From Micropterix aruncella (taxonomy: Eukaryota; Arthropoda; Insecta; Lepidoptera; Micropterigidae), in contig OX155951.1 of NCBI GenBank assembly GCA_944548615.1, forward strand, positions 17,236,718 to 17,300,717: a DNA stretch of 64,000 bases. Direction: 5' to 3'. The notes under the pieces are model-generated. The model searched no databases and was not told the DNA's origin. It worked only from the letters and a program-made list of their open reading frames with translations. This document shows positions 1 through 14,736 of the stretch, in pieces. A program made the position numbers and the translations under genes. Each line of letters opens with the position of its first letter. Position 1 is the first letter of the stretch.

Positions 1-2
1 TG

Positions 3-339
3 GAGCGCCTCAGCGAGCTGGCAGAGAGTCGTTGTATTGCTGACCACGAGCTTCTGCGGGGTATTCCAGAGATTTTAAATGGCTCGGCGTTGCAATTTTT
101 CCGTCAGGTCAAGGGTACTGTAGTGTCGTGGAACGATTTTTCTCAGCAACTGAAACAAAGATTTCAACCTGATGATTACACGTATAGGCTGTCTAAACAA
201 ATTTTTGTTCGCACTCAAGGGAAATCAGAATCAGTATCTGATTATTTTGCAGCGATGGATACGCTTTTCAGTCGTTTAGCTAGACCGATGTTAGAAGAAC
301 AAAAGCTCGACATACTGCTGCGCAACGTTAGACCGGTAA
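3..339 (+). pseudogene. gag: Ty3/gypsy-type gag fragment, 5' end outside window
   Basis: One frame is open from the window edge, so the start lies upstream. The product resembles the retrotransposon Gag (capsid-like) domain, which packages element RNA in a cytoplasmic particle. Recognisable stretches are a GIPEILNGSALQFFRQ-like block, then WNDFSQQLKQRFQP, then a segment ending in LLRNVRP. No zinc knuckle is seen, because the coding sequence runs straight into integrase sequence in another frame. The frame stays open to 422, but residues after about 340 overlap convincing integrase sequence and are probably not real Gag. Inferred to be a dead copy with an internal deletion. Family is fairly sure, clade is not. 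Confidence 0.75.
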
Positions 340-1335
340 GTGAAGTACGTTTCAAATTGCGAAACATGCCTAGCAACGAAACATACGACGTCAGCGCCGT
401 TAGGATTGATGACTACACCTAAGCGTTGTAGCCGTCCGTTCGAATTTATTGCTCTCGATGTACACGGGCCTTTACCTATGACCAAAAATAAACACAGGTA
501 CATATTATTGGTCACCTGCTGTTTTAGCAAATATTGCGTAGTCATACCGCTTAAAGAGGCAACTTCAGCGTCTATGATACCGTTAATTCGGGAAAGGGTA
601 TTCCTTATTCATGGTATACCTAGAGTGGTGTTGTCGGATAACGGCAAACCCTTCATATCCAAGGAGATGAAGAGATTTTTCTCGGATTATAATATACCGA
701 CCATCTTTAATACTCCATATCATTCTCCTCAAATAAACACGGTCGAACGATATAATCGTACGTTAAACTCAATGTTGACGGCATTTGCCAGTAAAAATCA
801 TAAAACGTGGGATGCTCACCTATCTGAATTTCAGTTTGCTCTGAACGCAGCTCGGTCAGAAGCCAGTGGTTACAGCCCAAACTTTTTGGTATTCGGTCGT
901 GAGATTGTCTCTAGTGGAGAAGTTTATGCCGCGATGTCTTTGGCCGAAACCCAGGAGGTCTTGATGTCACCAGAAGAAGACGACCGTCTAGAGAGAGTTG
1001 GCGTTCTGGAAAGGATTTTTAAACAGGTCAATGAAAATTTGTCAAAACAACATGACAAAAATAAATTAATTTATGACCAAGGCCGACGACATTTACCCTT
1101 GAAAAAAGGTGACATAGTATGGAAAAAGACTAGATTTTTGTCCAATAAAGGCAAGGGATTTTCATCCAAACTGGCACCCAATTACGAAAAATTCCGTATC
1201 GCTGAAAAACTGTGCGATCAAGTATTCAAACTCGAAACACTAGACGGCAAATTATTGCCAGGCGATTATCACGCAAAAGACTTTAAAGTAAACGGGTGTA
1301 CCAGTGAGTTGTCGACAGTAGACCAACGGACATAG
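340..1335 (+). pseudogene. pol: Ty3/gypsy-type integrase, joined to gag by internal deletion
   Basis: This open frame of 331 codons begins at GTG 340, immediately after a TAA, so 340 is only the open boundary and not a real start. It encodes the integrase part of a gypsy-type Pol, the enzyme that inserts element cDNA into the genome. The end of the zinc-binding region is visible as C7-x2-C10. The catalytic core shows D40 (ALDVHGPL), D100 (SDNGKPF) and E136 (NTVERYNRT), giving the DD35E spacing of retroviral-type integrases. The C-terminal part has a KKGDIVW... and a KLAPNYEKFRI... block, as in gypsy integrase tails. Protease, RT and RNase H, which should separate it from gag, are absent. The frame is intact to TAG 1335, so the deletion may be fairly young. 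Confidence 0.85.
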
Positions 1336-2717
1336 CTTCTTAATTTTTGTTGAAAATTATATTACCAATATTTACTTGTACCATAGTTAAATTTTTAAAA
1401 AATATTAGTAGTGAAAGATAGGGGAGACTTGAATAAAAAAAATAAAACTTACGGGTTTCGAATGATCAGCAGCATGTAGTTCGCAGCAGCTTTTGGTGCG
1501 GACCGGGACGGCTGACGGCATAAGTGCTGAAATGTTTGGACATTTACGTTAAATAAACTTGTGGTAGTTTCGGAGGAGGTTTTCGTAGATCAAATTTTTA
1601 TGAGCTACGGTATTATGAATGGTCTGAGGCTCTCATAGGTGTCCCAGTAGAATGGCTGTGGATGGATTTAGTGAGGAATGAATGAGATGAATATTAGAGT
1701 ATGTCCTCGCACTGATTAGAGAAACAGGCCAGTAGCTACAGTCTGGGAGTGGTTCCAGTGCTTATAATGCTTTCCCGATCTCTAATTGTTGATCTTGGGA
1801 CAGGCTGTAGTCCGTGTCGAATTGCAAAATTGGGTCAACGTGGTTATTGACACAATGCAATTTTGATTTACGTTTGTAAACAGTTTTTCGTGTGCGGAAC
1901 GTTAACACGCGTTTATTGTTATACGTTAGATAGTCGGAACTAGGTTTTCACTGGCGTTTTGCGATATAAGTCTGCAGATTCGTTCGTTTTTTGATTTTGA
2001 GGTTAACCTAATAGGTATCACGTCAAGATGGTTTACTCACCGGAATTTGGAAGGGTTGAGTTGTTGGCGGAGAAAAAAATTAAGGTCGCTTAATTTTTTT
2101 AACGGTGGTACGGGGGATGTAACGCTCTCCGCGTTTTCCCGCTGATTTTATTCCATTTTCCCATCCAACTCGAGTTCCACATAGTTCGCGAGCATGTTTA
2201 CGAGCTGTCATCCGGCGACTTTTCACAATCGAAAGCGGCGCGAGCGCTATTTAATCGTTCGGCGCTCGACTCTATGCCGAGCGTACACGAAATCGGCCGA
2301 ATAAGGACGTCGGAATAGATCGTTGCCAGGCGTAGGAGATTGATGCGATGTTTCGGAAATATTTTCCGAAGGTGTTTATTTTATTTAATCCGAAATTAAA
2401 TTGGTTTCTTTTTAATTGTTCATTATTGGGATATGGTAGGAATCTTGTTTCATAAATTTTATCCATTTTCATAAGGTGTGCTAGATGGTAAATTGGCCAT
2501 CTTAAAGGTCGTGGGTTTACCTACTTTTAGGTTTTCGAGGATAGGAAAATGAAGGATAGAGGTAAGGGGATTCTGATCATTGGGTTAGAAATAAATAAAA
2601 ATCAGAAATATTCTCTAAATTGTTAAGATTTTTAATCATCCTAAATAAAAAGGCCTAATTTGAATTCAAAATCTCGCGCGCTGAGAAATGGAATTTCCCT
2701 TACGGGCCCGCCAAAAA
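1336..2717. other. No gene recognised; probable 3' remainder of the gypsy relic at the left
   Basis: No coding similarity is seen. A short purine-rich run at about 1413-1427 lies 80 bases after the integrase stop, where a polypurine tract would be expected, but I could not find a convincing LTR start after it. The rest is mixed sequence with only short chance ORFs. Confidence 0.3.
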
Positions 2718-3736
2718 TGTAGTATAACTACCAGCCGAAATGGGAATTCGCCCTCATTTTATCGCCAAGCAGCAGAATCTCAAGGTCCCAGGGAAGTCCG
2801 TAGTAGGATTAGGACGATAGTTTTTCCTGGTAAGTGCTCGATGTATTTTACTCTGTTTGCGATCCTTTCGGATCGGTTTGGCGGGGGTCAGAATCAAACG
2901 ACTGGACTTGAGCTATTGCTGTTCTTGTTCCGAGATCTGTACCTTCGTCCCGGCGCGAATATTCTAAAATAGGCCCTTTCTGCGATAGGGATCTTCTGCG
3001 AGGGATCTACATATCGGATCCTTATTCGGGCAATACTCGTCGAAAACGAGCACATCCGGGGATTCCGTATCTGCGTTTTTGGATCGTCGTTGGGGAAGGT
3101 CGTTGAGCAAGCCCACTGCCATTCCACGGCCGTTAAGGACCGTCATTTGGAGCCTGGCTGCTGATCGGAAGCCATACGACCGCATCGGGAATCGTAGTTC
3201 CGGCGAGTCTGCGCGGCTTCATACCTACCTGCTCCAGTCTACGGCTAGTACGAGAGTACGATCATCGGAGTACCGTACTCGCACCTCGGCGGCCGCGACG
3301 AGCTGCACCTGACGTCAATCGCAGCGGAAGGCGCGAAGATTCGAATGGCGGAGCGCGCATATCCTATTCCCCAATTGAACCGTACCATTATATTTGAGGA
3401 GCAAGAATCGACCTCCGTAACCCGGAGCTCTGCTCGCCGCTGACTAGCGGCAATTTGAATTGTTCTTTTTAATATTGTTTTGTTTTAAATATTTTCACTC
3501 TTGATTACCATTTTTTACTCATTGTTTGTTTTGAATATTAGTTTAAATTGTGTTTTATACTTATAACGTTTACTTGTTTTAACCTAATAAGGTAATATTT
3601 GAAGGATAGGGTTTAGCCATATCCTTCACCCTAATTTATATTTATCCGCACAGACCTCCACTGTGCCGAGTGTGCATAAATTAGGCAAAATAAAGAATTT
3701 AGAAACATCACTTCTTTTTAGTTTATAGTTTCTACA
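2718..3736. mobile_element. Possible solo LTR
   Basis: The segment starts TGTAGTATAACTA and ends TAGTTTCTACA, imperfect inverted termini of the TG...CA kind. An AATAAA at 3689-3694 lies about 45 bases before the right end, and the interior is GC-richer than its surroundings. No target-site duplication is seen, and short ORFs inside have no recognisable product. It could equally be two unrelated sequence edges. A hairpin (GAAGGATA 3601-3608 with TATCCTTC 3620-3627) lies inside. Confidence 0.3.
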
Positions 3737-3780
3737 TATTCTATATATATAGACCTTTTTATATGTCACAATATATATAT

Positions 3781-4979
<1,199 letters not shown>

Positions 4980-5505
4980 AACCGAAAAAACCACGATAAA
5001 GTCGTTCAAAAGTCAAACTGATGCTCATTGTTTTCTTTGATATTCGCGGTTTAGTCCATCACGAATTCATTCCAGAAGGACTAACGGTCAATAAGGAAGA
5101 TTATTTGGCCGTTTTGAAGCGTTTACGTGAGAAAATCCGACAAAAACGGCCTGAATTGTGGATCAACAATTCGTGGATTTTCCACGACGATAATGCACCG
5201 TCGCATAGAGCAGCAATTGTGACCGAATTTACGGCCAAAAACGCGACAAATACAATTAATCAACCACCGTATTCACCAGATTTGGCCCTGTCAGACTTCT
5301 TTCTGTTCCCAAAACTAAAATTTCCTCTTCGTGGTACCCGTTTTGAGTCCATGAGTCCATTAAAGAAAATTCGTGGAAGCAATTGAAGGCTATACCGAAA
5401 AACGCCTACAAAAAGTGTTTTGAAGATTGAAAAAAACGCTGGCGAATGTGTGTTGCATCAAATGGGGACTACTTTGACGGTTATAAAATAAACATTGACG
5501 ATTAA
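4980..5505 (+). pseudogene. Mariner (DD34D) transposase, 3' half, broken
   Basis: The catalytic half of a Tc1/mariner-superfamily transposase, which cuts and inserts the element at TA dinucleotides. Visible are the first catalytic Asp (FFDIRG, codon 5039-5041), the second in HDDNAPSH (5189-5191) and the third in SPDLALSDFFLF (5294-5296), with 34 residues between the last two. The N-terminal helix-turn-helix half is absent, replaced by the foldback element. Breaks: an in-frame TAA just upstream of the ATG at 5021, a frameshift near 5350-5360 and a TGA replacing the Trp of a FEDW motif near 5430. In the second frame the tail continues to a natural-looking stop at 5503-5505. The element's 3' terminal repeat is probably the stretch ending GACAGAGTAG before the AT tract at 5556. 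Confidence 0.9.
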
Positions 5506-5523
5506 ACGAAAATTGTGGGTTTT

Positions 5524-5555
5524 ATTTAATAATTCCCGGTACTTTTTAGACAGAG

Positions 5556-5557
<2 letters not shown>
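5524..5557 (+). repeat. Probable right terminal repeat of the mariner copy
   Basis: The stretch ending CCCGGTACTTTTTAGACAGA follows the transposase stop by about 25 bases and is bounded by TA, as mariner ends are. The left partner is missing, so its extent cannot be confirmed. Confidence 0.5.
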
Positions 5558-7384
<1,827 letters not shown>

Positions 7385-7503
7385 AAATATAAAAATATTA
7401 TACAGTTTTTTTACCATGTTTCTTTATACATTTGCTAATGTTATACAATTTTATACAAGTTTACCTTATTTTGATATTATTATATAGTCTTTAGTATAAA
7501 CTT

Positions 7504-8257
<754 letters not shown>

Positions 8258-8467
8258 ACCAAAACCGAATTAAATTGGCAAAACTAGTCAGTAATAATTA
8301 AAGGGCTCATGTTGCTCCTTAAAACCAAGCTCCACCAAATTTTGTGGATTGGGTTTATTGATTAAAGTAACTTTAACTAACTCTTTTTGTTGTTTTTTTT
8401 CTTATTTTCGCTGTATAAATCCGTTATTTTTATATGACTGCCCAATCAAAAAGGAGTGTAATGTTTT

Positions 8468-8830
8468 CAGGGTTCATTTATGCATGTGTTCCGTTTCTTT
8501 ATTCCACCCTAACTTCTCAAGTGTGTGGTATTGTTAGAATCGTTATGTCATCCCGACTGTCATGGGATATCTTAACTGTTCAAATATCAAGAAACTACTT
8601 GTCGAAATGTCCAAATGTCAATAAATTAACATAATATATCGTGTTTAGTGTCAAATGAAAGGTCTGATTGAGTAGATTCTGCAAAAATATACATATATTT
8701 AGACGGATAAATACATAAACAACAAATATGTTATAAAAAAAAACGTAATAAAAATAATTATTAATACAATAGTTCACTTTCTGTATCGGCACCTGTGTTT
8801 TTTATTCTTTTTAATATATTTACTTATTAT
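8468..8830 (+). repeat. Interspersed family R3, copy 1
   Basis: Matches 43250-43640 over its length, sharing for example CCAAATGTCAATGAATTAACAT-like, ACATAAACAACAAA and TTTTAATATATTTACTTRT blocks. A third partial copy is at 46590-46700. Non-coding, AT-rich, class unknown. Confidence 0.7.
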
Positions 8831-8899
8831 TCCTACATGGCATAAATTTATATTGATATTTTGTATAATATATATCTAAATAACTATAAAATAAAACCT

Positions 8900-9816
8900 T
8901 GTCGCGGAGCAACAATACACACAGAACCCACCTACTCAAAATGTCATAAAAGGAAAGGACCGGAAGAAGACTCCACCCGAAAGCGGCAGGAAGGTGGTGT
9001 CACCGAGGTGCAATGGCGACACCGGAATTAAGGAGATGGCGATGTGCAATGCCATCACTAGGATTACCTACCCCGAACGCCCAATAATCAACACACATCT
9101 TAAGTGCCTCCAACGAGGCGTTTATTTTAATCATCACAATCAAGCCGTCAACGAGAAGCTAAAAGCAAACATCGAGATAAATGAGAGAGAAAGTACAAAC
9201 CGTCGCGAATCTAACCGCCGTGTTTCGCACGCAAAACGTCACCACAAACAACGGAAACCACATCGCAGCGACTTCTCAGCAGAGAGCTTTTCATCTTGTG
9301 CCACGGCAGTCCGAAGACTGGTGGTGAAGGGGAAGGTTTCAACTGAGGGCGCCGCGACGCAGTATAAACTCAAAACACGAAAAACTAGCGCGCTCACACG
9401 ACCGCTTCCAGCGACTTTCCGGACGGGAGCCTTACTTCCGGTGGCTACTTAATGCAAAGTAGGTCGGGGGAGGGATCGCCGGTGGCGTCCAAAAGCGGTA
9501 AACGTGCGAAATCTAATGTGCGAAACACGACACAATTGCAGCTCAAGCGCCGCCCACGGGACGTCAGCTCGCGGGGGCCAACGGCGGACGACTGAAGTAC
9601 GGCGTCCCGCGCAGGTGTGTATATCGGCCGGCCGGCCGGAATGAAGGAGACAGCGCGAGACAAGAGGGAGACGGGGCGATCGCCGCCCGGCGACTAGTAT
9701 ATATAGACGATAATGTTTGAGCAAATTAATTCACTTTGTACACGACTTTTGGAATAAACTACTGCAATTTGAATATCGATCGCGAGTTTCTTTCTACGAC
9801 GAAAACCCTCGCGACA
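8900..9816 (+). mobile_element. Solo LTR, 917 bp, with 4-bp target duplication
   Basis: Starts TGTCGCGGAG and ends CTCGCGACA, matching inverted LTR termini. It is flanked on both sides by ACCT (8896-8899 and 9817-9820), a 4-bp target duplication as expected for gypsy-type integration. Promoter-like TATATATA is at 9698-9705 and a polyadenylation signal AATAAA at 9753-9758, in the right order for U3-R-U5. The interior is GC-rich, so the ORFs over it (for example 8994-9452) are not taken as genes. No internal region remains, so LTR-LTR recombination has removed the element body. Confidence 0.9.
9698..9705 (+). promoter_or_regulatory. TATA box of the solo LTR
   Basis: TATATATA about 48 bases upstream of the AATAAA at 9753 and about 110 bases before the LTR end, a normal position for the U3 core promoter. 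Confidence 0.5.
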
Positions 9817-9876
9817 ACCTTAAATAAGTCTATTCTGTATACATTTATGATAAATAACATATTAAATAATTGACAT

Positions 9877-10440
9877 GCCCGTAAGAGGCCAACGCCTTAT
9901 CCGCGATATAACCAGGTATCTTACCCAGCGGGCTTACACTCACGCCCTTACTTCCGATTGCGACCAGATTACTCCGGTCTTTCGACTGGTTACGAGTTCG
10001 AGGTCGCTTGCGCGGTACTCTCCCTTACGAAGCGGTGAAACGTTGTAAACCGAATCTATCGCGGACCACGGCATCCTTTGCCCGGCTGTTCACCCAGGAC
10101 CAAGTAGCAGATGCACCCCCGCTCTATAGGAAACAGTACTGCTTCCAGACTCCCCCGACTGTTAGTCAGAGTGCACAATCGATTGGCTTACGCCGCACGG
10201 TGCGCAGGCAGTCCAGGAGCGCCAGAAGGTTGACTCCTAGGGGAAACTAGCCCTAAGATCAGAGTCCTGCCCGGGCTCGCACTTCATGCGTGGAGGCCGC
10301 TGCGCCGGATGGTGACCAACCCTGAGCAAAATGGGTCTTCGTGGCAAACTCAGCAAGGGCCCATTAGCTCCCAAACCAACAGTATTATCGAAACCGATAG
10401 CAATTGGCATCCGTCGCTTTTAAAGAACGGAGCTTCCATC
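9877..10440 (+). repeat. Interspersed family R1, copy 1
   Basis: GC-richer block that recurs at 41590-42300 (minus), 57480-57845 and 57850-58560. Shared landmarks, in order: CACCCAGCGGG-like, GAGTTCGAGGTCGCTTGYGCG, CTATCGCGGACSACGGC, CTATAGGAAA, GACTCCCCC, CAATCGATTGGC, GCGCAGG/GCGCAAACC and GCCCATTAGCT. A frame is open over 10008-10250, but it is not conserved as a protein between copies as far as I can tell. Class unknown. Confidence 0.75.
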
Positions 10441-10575
10441 ACGACTACCACCAATCATTGAAATAACCATTGAATAATAACCATTTGTTCATAACATAAC
10501 AACATATTAACATAATCGTTAAATAATAACAATTTGTTCGCAAATCTATGTGTACCTATTAGGTCACACCGAAAT

Positions 10576-10609
10576 GATCGGGAATAGGTCAAACGACCTA
10601 TTCCCGATC
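10576..10609. repeat. Perfect 15-bp inverted repeat, 4-nt loop
   Basis: GATCGGGAATAGGTC, loop AAAC, then the exact complement. No T-run follows and no neighbouring gene explains it. Confidence 0.9.
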
Positions 10610-11900
10610 GTTGGAAACTTGATTGTCCTGATGACTAAGATAGTCCCGAGAATATCGGAAATAACTAAAATTGCTTCTAATTGTTTTTTCCAACTACCCT
10701 CCATAAAAAAACATTTTTTTTTCATTCGCACGAACTACCTGTTAAAACAGTAATTCCAATCCGAAGCTATGCTTGTTATTATGGTCGATTTGAACGTTTG
10801 GACAGCTTCTTACGTTTGGATGAATTCGTAGCCACACAAGCCACAAATGTCATGGTTTTATACGAAAAATTTAAATGAAATGCTTACGGAGAGGAATTAA
10901 GTGACAGGCTTTGTTGCGTATGTTTTTTGAAATGTAATGATCAGCGTTAAGCATACCTACTAAACAATATACTTTGGCAATTTCGCGTCAATACTCCGTT
11001 AAGGGACTACCTTCTGGTCGCAGTGAAAACATTGGTCTTAATTTTTTTATCATATGTAGGCATAATTAAATACTACGCTGTCCATATTTGAAATTATTTA
11101 AAAGCGACCCCAGCTGCGTTGGAATGTCTTATTGTTGTGCCACCAGGCGTACACCAGCGACGTTTTCTTGTTACAGATGCTTTAGGTCGACCTGTGAATG
11201 GTAAGGTACGGTGCAAAGAGAGGCACATCCACGTCAGAATTTTGAATGGGCTATATATTTTTGTTAAACTAAGTGATTACCATAGTAATCAGAAACATGA
11301 TCAGCAAGACGTGATTCGTGCGAGATAAAACTCTTCGGAAGTGGTGATTATTTATGGAGCAAAAATTTTCACAACGTTAGGTTAATTAAATACTATAATA
11401 TGTAGTGTCCACGTAGGAAGTAGGTTTTGAGGTACTAGTTTTTTCCGAAGAAGTAGATTAGTCATTTCGTTGTTCCCTATCATTAATATTTCTGGAGCTA
11501 TTTTTCTTGCAATTTTCACATATTTTTCGATTACGGATTTCCCCCCCTCCCTCCCCAGAAATATGGTATTTACCAGAAGAAGACTTGAATAAAAAATGCA
11601 ATTACTATCTTTTTCTACAACAGAGATAGATATATAGGCCGAAACTTTGTAGATTCTCCACGCGGTAAGAATTCGTTTCGAGTAGATCTCCAAACGACTG
11701 AGATAGTCCCGAGAACCGTATCAGAGCTTAAAAAATGGCAGTAAGTACACTGATATATAATAAACAATTAAAAATACTTTAAAAGCCTCGATAGATGCTT
11801 TTATTAATCAGTTAGCTATACAATATTACGCGATATCCTGGCAGTCTTTCGATGAATGGATTGATTTGAGCAGCATGCTACTCATACAGCATCCTGTCAC
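10610..11900. other. No gene recognised
   Basis: Contains short ORFs (10681-10878, 11119-11328 plus; 11382-11693 minus) without recognisable products. A CTTGTTACAG at about 11167-11176 followed by GTAAGG at about 11201 resembles a splice acceptor and donor around 24 bases, which includes an in-frame TAG and is too weak to call an exon. Confidence 0.4.
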
Positions 11901-11907
11901 ACATGCA

Positions 11908-11995
11908 AAAACACACACACACACACTCACCCACATGCACTCACAACCACCCACACACCCTCACATAGACACACACATGCACACACACGCCTGTA
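11908..11995 (+). repeat. CA-rich microsatellite
   Basis: Imperfect CA/CACC repeats. The ORF of His, Thr and Pro over it is a repeat artefact. Confidence 0.9.
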
Positions 11996-12714
11996 CTCCT
12001 TACTCATACACGCATAGGAAGAATATCGCCGCGGCTGTTAAAACTTAAACGAAACCCGCCATATACGAGAAGACAAACATTCATGTTTTGAATCCTGAAT
12101 ACAGTGAATAAGAACATTGTCAGTCCGCGACCATACCTATATACACAAGCCGTGCCGGAATTTCTGCTTAATGAAATTCCCCAAAAAAAAAGGAAAAAAA
12201 GGGGTTGGCCGTATGTTAGCGTCACGAGTGATGCTTTTGAGCGGGCGGAATTAACATAAAACGTCACAGCGTCCTCTGGCTCGAAAGCTCATCGTAGTTT
12301 ACGTTAGGTCATCGGGCACGTATCGGCACGTCTAGTCAGTCAACCTGCTACGGCAATACTGACGTCTAAAGAAAAAAATGTGTTGGATCCCCCCAAGACT
12401 TTAACCGGCAAGTAGACAAATCCCTCTCTCCCTCCATTGCAAACCCCCTTTCCACTCCTCTGAGCCAACCCCCCCCCATCCCATGCCAATCCCTCCCCCT
12501 CCCCGATAGTAAATGTATTCGATTAAAATCGCGAATGTATTCGTATTTCGAATATTTTTGTAGTATTTTAGTAATTTTTTTTCGTAGTATTTTTCGTGAT
12601 ATTAAAATGGTGATTTTTCAATACGATGTAGAATTTTCGTAAATATGGCGGTGTTAAAAAATATTTGTATCGGTTGTATATGAGGTTTCAACCGAAATTT
12701 CACAATGTGTTTTC

Positions 12715-13010
12715 GGCCCAACATGGCGTTTGTGTACCGAATTTTAGGTCTTTATGTCCAATATTTCGAGATTGAAGTATGACCAGTGCGCCTTAACTGG
12801 TGGACCGATTTCAAGCACGATTTTTCAACGACTTTCAACTCTTGCCATGACCAAATGATGCATGAATGCCAAATTCTGCTAGCTCAATCGGATGAAGCGT
12901 TTGGGCGCTATCGTAGAGGAATACACACACACACACACACAAAGAGAAGTGCGTTCACAATACTTTATCTCTGCTGGGAAAGTAAAAGGGCACAACTGAC
13001 TTGCCAAAAT
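12715..13010 (+). repeat. Interspersed family R2, copy 1 (CA-linked)
   Basis: Head ATATTTCGAGATTGAAGTATG, middle GGTGGACCGATTTCAA and GGATGAAGCGTTTGGGCGC, then GGAATACACACACACACACA, and a tail TTCACAATACTTT...GGGAAAGTAAA. The same order recurs at 32905-33245 and, split and inverted, at 61195-62215. A tail-only copy is at 46437-46565. Confidence 0.75.
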
Positions 13011-14055
13011 TTCATTTAAATATATATTTGAAAGCAGCAAAACAAGGCACACCCTATGTTTTAAATATATTTGTATGAGCGTTGCTTTCAGAGATGTACT
13101 AAGGAAAATGGCGTAAATGAAATTTGTTTCAGAGGTTTACGAAAATATACATTTTATGTTTGCTTAGATGAATCGATTTAATTACTCAATTTTGTCTACT
13201 CTTTGAAAGAGATATATTACATTTATGTAATAAAAAACAGACGCAGTGAGCGAATAATTGAAAGGACGTAAGTGATCATTTACGACTTTTGCTACTCAGT
13301 ATTCGAGTTGTAAAAGGGTGGTAGGTACAGCGGAGTGCCCGCGGAAATGTTTCATAAGTTGAGCTAGAGTCGTTTGAAACACTACGCGAAAGCGCCTATT
13401 TCACGCGGTAAATAAGGTCTTTTAAATGAATTAGCTAATATTTAAGGTGTTGTTTTGCCAAATTGGAAATGAAAATTAAAATAGTTTGATAAAAAATTAA
13501 AAGTTGTGCAGCTATCTTGCAAAAAAGTTTCATGGGAAGGATACATACAGAAATAAATAAAAGAAAGTAATATTAGGCGCCGTTGGAATTAAATCCAGAT
13601 ACTATGTAAGCTGGCTTAATAAACCATTAAACAAAAGAAAAAACTAAGTATCGCGAACAGCCGAAATAGAGAAAAAAGTAACCGGGTTATATCTCCGAAA
13701 TTTAATGTGAAGCATAAAACTCATGAAGAAATATAATTTAAACATAAAAACATAAATAGGTTATTATTAATCGTAAAAGAAATGGAAATAAAAGCGTAAT
13801 TTATCAATTGAAACATAATTAAATCAAAATTTATGAAAGGTAACGAGATCATACCTTCATACATGGTTTCCTTGGTAATAAAAGACTAAGTGAAATAAAA
13901 AACTTGTAGGTGATTTTCGACTCAGTTTTTTTATGTAGAATATGTTTATATTGCATGTAGATATGTAAAATAATTTCATATTATAAGAGTAATTGCCTAA
14001 TATTAAAAAATACCACCCACATGTTTTTTTATTTATTCTGGTTGACTTTTTATGC
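13011..14055. other. No gene recognised
   Basis: AT-rich sequence without convincing ORFs, inverted repeats or matches elsewhere in the window. Confidence 0.5.
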
Positions 14056-14063
14056 TTCTAGTA

Positions 14064-14728
14064 CAGGGGTTCCCAAACTTATTGACGCCGTGGCCCACTT
14101 TTTCAAATCGCAATATTTTGCGACCCAGTGAGAACTTTTTCAAAAAAGCTAGTGAGTTGTTTGATGTAAAAAATAAACAATTCATTTGTAAGTATCATAA
14201 GAAAGTCTTTATTTTGTAAGAAATTGTAATGTGCGACAACATAACAAATTGTTTTTTTTTGCTAGAATATTTATCCATCGTATTTAGCAAATAGCGAAAA
14301 CAAATGAATGCGATACGTAAATGCGCACCGACAGGAACGGTGCGGCGCGCCACTCAATGGGGAGTGAGCGCGTGCGGACGTGCGGATGCTCGGGAAGCGC
14401 GGACGCTACCGCCCGGCCGCGCGTGCGCCGGGAGCGAGCCAGACGAGGCTAGATACGCGGCGCTGTCTCTTCGTGCGGCTATTTCATCTTCCCGCACTGT
14501 TGCAAGGTTGCAACTTTCATATTCTATACTTTTCAAGTGCTACCTTTATTTTATTTATTTTATTTTATTATATTGTCTGTAGGTATCCTAAATACACTTA
14601 GACTCGTCAATCTATCTCGTCGTCTATCTGCCATATTATACCCTACGTTCATACGTTGTGTTCGCGACCCACCTGGAATCGGCTTGAGACCCACCAGTGG
14701 GTCGGGACCCACACTTTGGGAACCGCTG
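14064..14728. mobile_element. Non-autonomous hAT element, 665 bp
   Basis: Ends are CAGGGGTTCCCAAACT and, inverted, AGTTTGGGAACCGCTG, the kind of termini found in hAT elements. Both sides carry the 8-bp duplication TTCTAGTA (14056-14063 and 14729-14736), the hAT target length. Subterminal repeats containing GACCCA also occur at both ends. The interior has a GC-rich segment (about 14320-14490) with short chance ORFs in several frames, and no transposase is seen. Superfamily is fairly sure. Confidence 0.92.
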
Positions 14729-14736
14729 TTCTAGTA

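Noticed and set aside
1413..1430. Polypurine tract and LTR start of the gypsy relic
   Set aside because: Purine-rich run is present, but no matching TG...CA pair could be found after it.
2688..3312. Several short ORFs on both strands
   Set aside because: GC-rich chance frames with no product; the interval is better explained as a possible LTR.
8994..9724. ORFs of 152, 72 and 91 codons
   Set aside because: They lie in the solo LTR, have no recognisable product and overlap on both strands.
11160..11215. Mini-exon between TTGTTACAG and GTAAGG
   Set aside because: Only 24 bases with a TAG in one frame and weak context; much poorer than the segment at 60211-60270.
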